Source: Glandiceps talaboti (lineage: Eukaryota; Hemichordata; Enteropneusta; Spengelidae). From it: a DNA stretch of 64,000 nt. The stretch lies in contig NC_135571.1 in the NCBI RefSeq assembly GCF_964340395.1, forward strand, positions 14,854,721-14,918,720. Reading direction: 5' to 3'. A program made the position numbers and the translations under genes. The notes under the pieces are model-generated. The model saw nothing but the letters and a program-made list of their open reading frames with translations, was not told the DNA's origin and searched no databases. Position 1 is the stretch's first letter. The number at the start of each line of letters is the position of its first letter. Of the stretch, positions 13,401 through 26,700 are shown in pieces.

Positions 13401-16400
13401 TAGCTGGTAAATGTAAGACCATAGTGATACCATATCTATAATTGGTAAATGTAAGACCAAAGTGATACCATATCTATAATTGGTAAATGTAAGACCAAAG
13501 TGATACCATATCTATAATTGGTAAATGTAAGACCATAGTGATACCATATCTATAGCTGGTAAATGTAAGACCATAGTGATACCATATCTATAATTGGTAA
13601 ATGTAAGACCACAGTGATACCATATCTATAATTGGTAAATGTAAGACCAAAGTGATACCATATCTATAATTGGTAAATGTAAGACCAAAGTGATACCATA
13701 TCTATAATTGGTAAATGTAAGACCAAAGTGATACCATATCTATAATTGGTAAATGTAAGACCAAAGTGATAACATATCTATAATTGGTAAATGTAAGACC
13801 ATAGTGATACCATATCTATAATTGGTAAATGTAAGACCATAGTGATACCATATCTATAATTGGTAAATGTAAGACCATAGTGATACCATATCTATAATTG
13901 GTAAATGTAAGACCAAAGTGATACCATATCTATAATTGGTAAATGTAAGACCAAAGTGATACCATATCTATAATTGGTAAATGTAAGACCATAGTGATAC
14001 CATATCTATAATTGGTAAATGTAAGACCAAAGTGATACCATATCTATAATTGGTAAATGTAAGACCATAGTGATACCATATCTATAATTGGTAAATGTAA
14101 GACCATAGTGATACCATATCTATAATTGGTAAATGTAAGACCATAGTGATACCATATCTATAGCTGGTAAATGTAAGACCATAGTGATACCATATCTATA
14201 ATTGGTAAATGTAAGACCATAGTGATACCATATCTATAATTGGTAAATGTAAGACCATAGTGATACCATATCTATAATTGGTAAATGTAAGACCAAAGTG
14301 ATACCATATCTATAGCTGGTAAATGTAAGACCATAGTGATACCATATCTATAGCTGGTAAATGTAAGACCATAGTGATACCATATCTATAGCTGGTAAAT
14401 GTAAGACCATAGTGATACCATAACTATAATTGGTAAATGTAAGACCATAGTGATACCATATCTATAATTGGTAAATGTAAGACCACAGTGATACCATATC
14501 TATAGCTGGTAAATGTAAGACCATAGTGATACCATATCTATAATTGGTAAATGTAAGACCATAGTGATACCATATCTATAGCTGGTAAATGTAAGACCAT
14601 AGTGATACCATATCTATAATTGGTAAATGTAAGACCACAGTGATACCATATCTATAGCTGGTAAATGTAAGACCATAGTGATACCATATCTATAATTGGT
14701 AAATGTAAGACCATAGTGATACCATATCTATAATTGGTAAATGTAAGACCATAGTGATACCATATCTATAATTGGTAAATGTAAGACCATAGTGATACCA
14801 TATCTATAATTGGTAAATGTAAGACCATAGTGATAACATATCTGTAATTGGTAAATGTAAGACCATAGTGATACCATATCTATAGCTGGTAAATGTAAGA
14901 CCATAGTGATACCATATCTATAATTGGTAAATGTAAGACCAAAGTGATACCATATCTATAATTGGTAAATGTAAGACCAAAGTGATACCATATCTATAAT
15001 TGGTAAATGTAAGACCATAGTGATACCATATCTATAATTGGTAAATGTAAGACCATAGTGATACCATATCTATAATTGGTAAATGTAAGACCAAAGTGAT
15101 ACCATATCTATAATTGGTAAATGTAAGACCAAAGTGATACCATATCTATAATTGGTAAATGTAAGACCAAAGTGATACCATATCTATAATTGGTACATGT
15201 AAGACCATAGTGATACCATATCTATAATTGGTAAATGTAAGACCACAGTGATACCATATCTATAATTGGTAAATGTAAGACCATAGTGATACCATATCTA
15301 TAATTGGTAAATGTAAGACCAAAGTGATACCATATCTATAATTGGTAAATGTAAGACCAAAGTGATACCATATCTATAATTGGTAAATGTAAGACCATAG
15401 TGATACCATATCTATAATTGGTAAATGTAAGACCACAGTGATACCATATCTATAATTGGTAAATGTAAGACCATAGTGATACCATATCTATAATTGGTAA
15501 ATGTAAGACCAAAGTGATACCATATCTATAATTGGTAAATGTAAGACCAAAGTGATACCATATCTATAATTGGTAAATGTAAGACCATAGTGATACCATA
15601 TCTATAATTGGTAAATGTAAGACCATAGTGATACCATATCTATAATTGGTAAATGTAAGACCAAAGTGATACCATATCTATAATTGGTAAATGTAAGACC
15701 ATAGTGATACCATATCTATAATTGGTAAATGTAAGACCATAGTGATACCATATCTATAATTGGTAAATGTAAGACCATAGTGATACCATATCTATAATTG
15801 GTAAATGTAAGACCATAGTGATACCATATCTATAATTGGTAAATGTAAGACCAAAGTGATACCATATCTATAATTGGTAAATGTAAGACCATAGTGATAC
15901 CATATCTATAATTGGTAAATGTAAGACCATAGTGATACCATATCTATAATTGGTAAATGTAAGACCATAGTGATACCATATCTATAATTGGTAAATGTAA
16001 GACCAAAGTGATACCATATCTATAATTGGTAAATGTAAGACCATAGTGATACCATATCTATAATTGGTAAATGTAAGACCATAGTGATACCATATCTATA
16101 ATTGGTAAATGTAACACAGATCAATTAGAATGGCATGTACTATCCAAACATTTATCATTAGTAAAGGCTTGGTGAACTAGTTTAGCTGTCTTCAATTTTA
16201 ATACAGTATACACAGGAAACACTCAAATGGCCAGATGGTTGAGGATTTACTATTTATTTTGGATGTTTCATTTATAAAACAATGTCATCATGGCTTCCTA
16301 CTTAAAAAGCCAAAGTGAAACAACATATGCCAAGTCTTTGTTTGTAACTCAATAAATTGCAAAAGACAATAAATTTGGTAAACTTTTTGTTACTGTACAT

Positions 16401-19150
16401 ACAATAACAAACATTACAAATTTGTTACCTTTTGCAATGTATTGAGTTACAAACACAGACTTCCTCAATATTGTTTCCTATTGACGTCTGAAGTAGAAAG
16501 CCATGATAAAATTGTTTTGTACGCTAAAAATCCAAAATAAATAGTAAATCCTCATTCATGTGGCCATTTTAAATGATGGACATGTTAACACTTACCTCTG
16601 TGACATAACAGGTTTGGTCAGAGCTTCAGAATTCAACTCAGGAAACACTCCAGCTTCATGTTTTCGTTTGATATTAGTTGATAACAAATGTGGTGCCACA
16701 GCCAAATGGTCCACAGTAGTAGCTCTACGAATTATCAAGTGACCTAAGGGTATACAACACACAACAATTTACAGTGGTAGTTCTGCAAATTATCAAGTGA
16801 CCTACGGGTATACAACACACAACAAGCAGCTAATGATGTATCTCAACAGTGCAGCAAACAGACTATAGGGCTAGGAGGTACAACCAGCTAATGATGTATC
16901 TCAACAGTGCAGCAAACAGACTATAGGGCTCGGAGGTACAACCAGCTAATGATGTATCTCAACAGCACAGTAAACAGACTATAGGGCTAGGAGGTACAAC
17001 CAGCTAACAATGCACAACCAGCTAACGATGTATCTCACCAGTGCAGTAAACAGACTATACACTCACTGTCGCAGTTTTCGGACAGGGTCAAGTTATTCGA
17101 CTATTACTATTGGATAAAAACTGCAAAAAAGTAACACCCATCATTGCTGCTTAGACATTTTCCTTTAGGGTCTTTTTCAACAGGGTTTATAGTCACAAGT
17201 ATCTTTGTGGATGACATAGTCCCCAAATTTATAAACCTATATCGATGACTTAGTAATCGGACGACAGTATTGGTAATCGGACATGAACTTCCACACCGAT
17301 TTACATATTTGTTGCGTATATTAAGAATTTCACCACTCCATTTGATTTAAATATTGGGCAAAAACATTGGTATTGTGGTATTTTAATCACCGTTACACTA
17401 AAGTTGATTTTTTTTGCAAAGGAAATATCGTGAACACTGTCCTACTACCGAATTCGACTCTGGGATTCGATCCCAGTTCATGGCGCGGCTTGGCAGTCTA
17501 TGTATTGGGCGCGCAAACGTGAGCACTGTCCGATATACACTTCTTTGCTCCAGATACGTAACATACTTTCGTTCAAAACACATCAAGATTTCATGGAAAA
17601 TGTCATCTAGTTTGAACGGAGCACTGGGAGAAAACTATTACTGAAATATTTGTAGATTTAAATAAGCAAAAACACTGACAACTACAGCAGTGTTGTTACA
17701 TACGGTAACTTTGTCATCGCCGATATTAGTGCTCTCAAAACCGATACCACAAGATTGGTGTTGAATCAAAATTGCACTATTGCCTGATCTTTCGTACGAA
17801 TGCTTGAGCATGACAATATGGCAGTTGCGGAGAAAACGGCGACAATCGCAGGACTAGTCGATATCTGTCCAAAAACAGAGTCTGTCTGAAAACTACGACA
17901 GTGAGTGTAGGGCTAGGAGGTACAACCAGCTAACTATGTATCTCAACAGTACAGTAAACAGACTATAGGGCTAGGAGGTACAACCAGCTAATGATGTATC
18001 TCAACAGTGAAGAAAACAGGCTACTATATTTAAGAAACTCACCATTATCAGTTACAGTGACAGAATGTTCATAATTAGGAGTTTTCACACTTCCTGTTGG
18101 ATCTGTATTTTTACTTTTGTAGCTGTCAATTCTTGCTTCAAACACTTTAAGGTTAGTATCCATGTCTTCCCAGTTACTTAATATCTTCATATCAATCAAA
18201 GTGGCAAACATCTGAGTCTCAAGGAAAGGTGATAGGAATGGGATTGCTGCGTCTGGTTGGTCAGACAGGAATGAAGCCTAAAATACAAATGTACCACCAT
18301 TGGCATTGTTACATAACTGTACAAGCTGATCTATGCTAACAAAATACCACCAATGGCATTGTTGCACAACTGTACAAGCTGATCTATGCTAACAATAGGT
18401 GTTCATTTGCTGAATGACTATGCATTTGCCTATCTACAAATGTAACCCTGTTGTTTTCTTTGCAATACATGTATATGCAATCATTGGCTGTTGCTATGGG
18501 CATGGTCATGCTGCTAGACACATTTGCATACATTTTTTTGAATGTTTGTTGTCTATGAATCCCTGTTGTTATCATTGCAATATACGTGATCATTTGGCTG
18601 TTGCTATGGGCGTGGTCATGGTTGCTAGGGGTATTGACAATCATTTTTTTGAATGTTTACTCACTTGCCCTGATGTTAATGGACTAAAATATACTGACAT
18701 TTGGTTGTTGCTAAGGGTGTGGTCATGGTTGCTCGGGCCAATTTTGCCAAAATGTTTTGAAGAAAATCTGCAGAATAACACTTCTAGAAACATCTCACCA
18801 AGTTTCAGTCCCACTGACAAAGTACTTCAAATATAAGATTTTGACCAAAATTCACATTTTAACACCTAATTTGCATATCACTGACGAGATCATTATATGC
18901 TTAACAATTCTCCATCTATACACTTCCACATGCATCCCCATTAAATTTCAGCCAAATCTGCTCTGTAATTTTGGAATTAAAGATTTTTGACCAAAAAGAC
19001 ACATTTTTAGCCCTAATTTGCATATCACTGATGGAATCATCATGTTATGAACAATCTTAAGTGGTAAGATCATTTTGATTTGAACAATTTCCCAACTACA
19101 CACCCAAGGTAATACACTCACCAAATATCATTGCGGTTTTTGACTTTAAG

Positions 19151-19191
<41 letters not shown>

Positions 19192-22100
19192 GCACACACA
19201 CACACACACGCGCGCGCGCGCACACACACACACACACACACATCCACACAGACAGACATTTTGCAATGGCTTTAGCACTACTGAACCTTATGAGCTGTGC
19301 TACATTAGTAACTTATGCATGGTAATTATAGATTTAGTGTTGTTTAATATGTAATATATATGTACACAATGTACATGTACAGACATATTTATCAAGTCAC
19401 AGATATACAGCTATACCGGTATATAGCCACAGACACATTTATCAAGTCACAGACAGCTATACCGGTATATAGCCCCAGACATATTTATCAAGTCACAGAT
19501 ATACAGCTATACCGGTATATAGCCACAGACACATTTATCAAGTCACAGACAGCTATACCGGTATATAGCCCCAGACATATTTATCAAGTCAAAGATATAC
19601 AGCTATACTGGTATATAGCCACAGACATATTTATCAAGTCACAGATATACAGCTATACCGGTATATAGCCACAGACATATTTATCAAGTCACAGATATAC
19701 AGCTATACCAGTATATAGCCACAGACATATTTATCAAGTCACAGATATACAGCTATACCAGTATATAGCCACAGACATATTTATCAAGTCACAGATATAC
19801 AGCTATACCAGTATATAGCCACAGACATATTTATCAAGTCACAGATATACAGCTATACCAGTATATAGCCACAGACATATTTATCAAGTCACAGATATAC
19901 AGCTATACCGGTATATAGCCACAGACATATTTATCAAGTCACAGCTATACAGCTATACCGGTATATAGCCACAGACATATTTATCAAGTCACAGACAGCT
20001 ATACCAGTATATAGCCACAGACATATTTATCAAGTCACAGATATACAGCTATACCGGTATATAGCCACAGACATATTTATCAAGTCACAGATATACAGCT
20101 ATACCGGTATATAGCCACAGACACATTTATCAAGTCACAGACAGCTATACCAGTATATAGCCCCAGACATATTTATCAAGTCACAGACAGCTATACCAGT
20201 ATATAGCCACAGACATATTCATGTGTGTTGGAAAATAAATAATGAAACCGTTGTGTAGGGTTGAGTCTTCTGGATGACTGGGGTGACAGTTATCCTGGCA
20301 GCTGTTAATGTTATAGCTTTCTTTCTACCCATCATTGAAAAGCATGGCGGAATATGAACATGATCAATGCAGCACTACATACACATATGGATGAGAAATT
20401 ATACACAATTACCTTATCAAAGTTCTGCATTTGTTCTCTAGCATTCAACCATGCATCCATTTCTTGATTTGGTTGAATGACAAATGCTTCATAATTACGA
20501 AACATTTGAACAAAACGATAACAGAAAACTTCCCGAATTGCACTATTGAATGTCAGTTCATCAATTTCTTCTCTTGTGAGTTTACTGTATTTATATGCTG
20601 TGTCCTTGTTACCATCTGTTTTCTTCGGTGCCTCTGCAACGTCAGATATGCTCTTGATAACGCCCGTACGTTTCGCAATGGCAGCTACTTTTGATACAAT
20701 CTCGTTATTCATTAGGAAATCACTCTTAGCAGTGATGCAATCAGCTGAAATGTCCTCTTGACTATGGTTATCAAAAGTGTCCTCTTTTTGCACCGAGTGG
20801 TTTATTACATTCAAACTGTCCTGAAGTCCATACAAATTCTGCCTGGAGTTCAAATTAGAATCGGGTTCCTGAAGTCCCTTGACACTTTCTGAGTTTATGA
20901 TCATCCTGTATTGATCCATTACTCTGGATACTTCCAGGATAAATTCTGACTTGTATGGGAACTGAGGCAACTCTTCAGGTATTTCCACATTATGGTTATC
21001 AATATCAACAAAGCATAGGGAGGCCTATCAAGAACAAATCAATCAATAACAAATCAATCAATAACAAATCAATCAATAACAAATCAATCAATGGTGTAAT
21101 CATACAATACTAAGTTCTTTTAAAGACTTTCTATTGAAAATCATTCACCAAGAGTGTCTTACTGTTAACCTATTATTCTCTTTAGTTCTATGGAACACAA
21201 TACACACTTAACTACTGTTACATCACCTTCCCCTCTCCCCTTTGACACCCAAGAGATTAGACTTTATACCTATACATAAGTGTCTCCTTTCCAACTATAC
21301 CGTAATCTTGTAGATCTAGTTCCCCTCTCTGTTCCCATTCTCCACCCATCTTTCTCTCCCCCACTCCACTCTTCACCTACATGTATCCCACTCTCCACCC
21401 ACCCCACTTTCCATCCATCCATTCCACTCACCCCACTCTCCATCCACACATCTCTTCCCACCCTACTCTCCACCCACCCCACTCTCCACTCACCCCACTC
21501 TCCATCCACCCCACTCTCCACTAACCCCACTCACCAACCACCCCACTCTCCACCCACCCGGGACCATCATCCAACTCTCCATCCACCCAACTCTTCATAC
21601 ACCCAATTCTCCACCCACCTGGGGACCATCACCCACTCTCCACCCACCCCATTCTCCATCCACCCACTCTCCATCCTTCCCTCTCACCCCCCCCCCCACT
21701 CTCCATCCACCCCACTCTCCATCCACCCAACTCCATCCACCCAACTGTCCATCCACCCACTCTCCATCCTTCCCTCTCCACCCCTACTCTCCACCACCCT
21801 ACTCTCCGCCCACCCATCTCCATCCACCATCTCTCCATCCACTCAATCTTCACTCACCCCACTCTCCATCCACCCCATTCTCTATCCACCATTTCTCCAT
21901 CTACTCAATCTCCACTCACACCACTCTCCATCCATACACAAACACTAGTCTGGTGACCAAACTGACCTCATTAGGTAGGTTTAATTCAGACCTATCTTCT
22001 TTACCACTAGAGTGTAAACCCATGATAAATGGTACTGGGGCATCCAAGAAATGTAACATAGATGCTGGCAGTATAGGAACATAGACATGTTGCCATGTAA

Positions 22101-22515
22101 ATGGGAATAATAAGGCACCAAGGCATTCTGCTACGAGTACTAATCTTTGGTAATCTGTAATCAAAGACAATCAGCAATATTTATAGACAAATACTCCTAC
22201 TACAACTTTAATACACATGTCTCTGATACAATTATACAATTATACAATTATACAATTATACATACATACATACATACATACATACATACACACATACAAT
22301 TATACATACATACATACATACATACATACATACATACATACATACATACATACACACACAGACACACATACATACATACATACATACATACATACATACA
22401 TACATACATACATACATACATACATACATACATACATACATACATACATACATACATACATACATACACACACAGACACACATACATACATACATACATA
22501 CATACATACATACAT

Positions 22516-22550
<35 letters not shown>

Positions 22551-23699
22551 TACATACATACACACACACACATACATACATACATACATACATACATACA
22601 TACATACATACATACATACATACATACATACATACATGTACATACATTATCTAGTTTTTATGTTGTACAAGTTTGTAGATGTTAGCCACAATACTGCTTT
22701 AACTACATGTACAGTAGTATTGAATTAAACTTTTGTTCCACACAAAACTTGAAAATTATACCTGAAATTTTTGAATTTTTGAATTTTTAAATCAGGGCAC
22801 TTAACCCATCTCTGAAAAGAGACAGAGCCTGAGGCCATTACAAATTTGCTGGCATTTATAACTTATTTTGTACTACAGCAGGAACATGAAATGATCACGG
22901 AAGACTTAGTATACATCATATCCTACACATTTTATGTTCCCCATGAATGATTTAGATAGATAAGAATCACACCTTAACAGACCACTCATTGCAAAATAAA
23001 CATTTACCACCTGACCCCAATTCACACACGCACGCATGCATGCATGCACACACGCACGTGCACACACAATGTCCTTGGAACAAAGAAGCCATTGAATATC
23101 ATCACAGTGCAGGGTCAGATTTTGACACTTATAATTTGATTTACTACATGTACATGTACATGTAGCAAGAATTTGTCTGCTTGCATGGTTCCCCCATAGT
23201 GACATATGTAGGGCCAGTTTGTGAGCAGGGTGTGGTGTTGATTGCATTTATAATCACTGTAATCACAATCTGACCAAAAATCACACTTTTTGACTCAAGC
23301 AAGACTCTTTATCATGTCTGTAGCATGAATGAACCTGTTTTAATCATAGACAGTGTCTATTAATTTAGCTGTGCTAAAAACAGTGTTTCCAAGCAACCTC
23401 AAACAGAGATTAATCTTGATGCCATTGACATTGAGATGTGAAGTAGCCCATAAAAGATTTAATGGCTTCATGGCATCAATAAAACAAGAACCTTTCATTT
23501 CCAGGCCGAGTCAAAGCATTTTTTAACACCACAAATCATGTTTTTTTACCCAAAATGCACAACTCTGATGCAATCATTTTCATTTGCACAAAGTCCGATC
23601 TACACACTCTAAGTAATGTTCCCTGCAAGCCGATTGGTCTAGTGGTTTTTGACTTTAAGTCGTTTACACACACACGCACGCACACACATACGTACACGT

Positions 23700-23763
<64 letters not shown>

Positions 23764-26700
23764 TTCTCCATAGCTATAGCAATACTGAACCTCAGTTCAG
23801 TTGTGTTAAAAATACAAGTACCTAGAGCTACGTATCAGACTCATGCCACCCAAGAATGCATGTAATGTAATGTGTGCATTTACCAGTTTTGAAAGGACTA
23901 CCTATAATTATCATGATAACTTGATCATAGCCTAGAATGGCAGGAACAGTTAAGAGAAAAAAGTTTGGTAGAACATGTACATAAATGTAGGGTGATACAG
24001 GTTTTGGATCTGCCCTCACATAGGTGAAGATTTATAGTTTGTTTATATGATAAGAATATTTATCAGATGCACACTGAATATTCATGTCTCCTAAGAGCTT
24101 ATCAAGGTTTGTCAGATGTAGTCCAAGTGACTTCATGATATGATAGCACTATTAATAGGGTGGCCAATGTATTTTGTAAAGTTGTATTTATGGACAATAT
24201 GATTACTGACTTGGAAAGAGAACACTTAGAGGATCAAAATATAACAAACATCAACAAAATCGGTCACTTATTAACATACCAACTTATACTCTCACTTATT
24301 AACATACCAACTTATACTCTCACTTATTAACATACCAACTTATACTCTCACTTATTAACATACCAACTTATACTCTCACTTATTAACATACCAACTTATA
24401 CTCACATACCAACTTATACTCTCACTTATTAACATACCAACTTATACTCACATACCAACTTATACTCACATACCAACTTATACTCACATACCAACTTATA
24501 CTCACATACCAACTTATACTCACATACCAACTTATACTCACATACCAACTTATACTCACATACCAACTTATACTCACATACCAACTTATACTCACATACC
24601 AACTTATCCTCACATACCAACTTATACTCACATACCAACTTATACTCACATACCAACTTATACTCACATACCAACTTATACTCTCATACAATGGAACTTT
24701 GTTCTTACCCTTTGAGTACAGAAGAATTTGATTCTCCAGCAAAGCACACGTAAATAATTGTACTAAGTTATCCACATCCAGAATTGCCAACAGTTTACGA
24801 AAAGAGAAATCACACAATGGCAACTCTGATGCTCCAGGTCTCTGACATAAGATAGGTGATCTTACTCCATTGAAGCGCATACTCCTTCCCACTGGAGGCA
24901 AAGGAACTTCATATAGGATATTATACACATAGCTCTCAATAGGAAGGGGAGGGTTTTCATTTGATGCAATAGCTTCATAAAGTTGTGTTAGGAACCTTTG
25001 AGGGGCTCTGATGAAAGGTTGCTGTGTTATAATACAAATACACTTGGTGACATACAGTGTGTTTTTACACATGTCATAATTAGTCATGTTAGTGTAGACA
25101 TGGCTGTGATTAGCTGATTTCTCCCACTCCTCCTGGACTGCACTTCTACCAAATTCTGCTTCGTACATAGCTTCCAAAGACTGCATGGCAACACATATTT
25201 GTTTATTACGAACCTCTTCATAGAAAGTAAGTGCAGCACCATAAATTCGTGACCCATCTTCTCTGGTAATTAGAAATGTATGATATCTGCATTCCTTGTT
25301 TTGTTCCTCCGTACTAAATGACAAGCCTTTGGGCATACATAGCTACAAGAAAACAAAAATATCATTGACATATTTAAGGATATGTAATGTGTTTCTTTTG
25401 CTAAGCTGTGATACTCTGTCAACTGGGTGAAATTTACTCAGAGTATTTAGAAACCTATAGATTCATGTTTTGTATAAGATTGTCGACAGCCCTGATCTGT
25501 GACACTGGTACATTTTGTATAGATTGTCGACAGCCCTGATCTGTGACACTGGTACATTTTGTATAAGATTGTCGACAGCCCTGATCTGTGACACTGGTAC
25601 ATTTTGTATAGATTGTCGACAGCCCTGATCTGTGACACTGGTACATTTTGTATAGATTGTCGACAGCCCTGATCTGTGACACTGGTACATTTTGTATAGA
25701 TTGTCGACAGCCCTGATCTGTGACACTGGTACATTTTGTATAGATTGTTGACAGCCCTGATCTGTGACACTGGTACATTTTGCATAGATTGTTGACAGCC
25801 CTGATCTGTGACACTGGTACATTTTGTATAGATTGTCGACAGCCCTGATCTGTGACACTGGTACATTTTGTATAGATTGTCGACAGCCCTGATCTGTGAC
25901 ACTGGTACATTTTGTATAGATTGTCGACAGCCCTGATCTGTGACACTGGTACATTTTGTATAGATTGTCGACAGCCCTGATCTGTGACACTGGTACATTT
26001 TGTATATTAATAGTGTACATATGCAGCTATCCAAACCTGGAATTCTGTGCACATGTGATGAAACTCACACCACTAAAAAGACTAGAAACACGGCTTTTCC
26101 CTTGATGTGATGATGCGATAATCTTTAAATCCTAATTAGGGGCCGTTGTTTAGGTATGAAGTTGTGATGTTACGTTTCATCACGTAATTAAGTAATGCGA
26201 TATTTGGGCCTGAGTAACTGCAATAATTGTAGCGTTTGATGTGATTTTGAAGACTTTCTTCTGTGTTTGTACTTTTTTTCGTTCCGATGTTTAACTGGAA
26301 GCTACAATTCCTACATTAAATGTAAACGTAAATAGACGGAAGCCATTCAGATCTAAATCGCAAAGTTGGGTGATAGAGGAACTGTGGTTGGGTGGATTAT
26401 TCTGCTAAATTATGCCATGCCTGCCAAAAATTCAGATATTTCCTAACTCCATCATTAATTACGGAGCCTTCAAGACCCAAGAAGTGTTGAGAGGTATCCC
26501 AATTTCCATCAAATAGCAAATGTAGCATGCATGCAGCAGGCAGTTGCTCACGTTTTTAGCGTGATCTCGTCTATTTTGGTTAACATTACAGGAATTTGTA
26601 GCGTTTGCTTCCCGTTTAACATCAGAACAAAAAAGTGGGCATAAAAACAAGAAAAATCTCTCAAATCACAGCAAATCCTACACTCAGATAGAGCCAGAGA

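Noticed and set aside
17440-17500. tRNA-like T-arm (CTGGGATTCGATCCCAG)
   Set aside because: A hairpin resembling a B-box, but no acceptor stem, anticodon arm or A-box at proper spacing.
18384-18990. Plus-strand 140-codon and minus-strand 86-codon frames
   Set aside because: Inside dispersed copy B; equivalent frames are broken in the other copies.
21270-21948. Open frames of 74-222 codons in the C-rich region
   Set aside because: Strand-asymmetric low-complexity DNA inside DENND5 intron 4.
22147-22728. Open frames of YIHT and CMYV repeats
   Set aside because: Artefacts of the TACA microsatellite on both strands.
25447-26052. Minus-strand open frames of 163-201 codons in all three frames
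   Set aside because: They are three readings of a 44-bp stop-free unit; no start context, splice link or codon bias.
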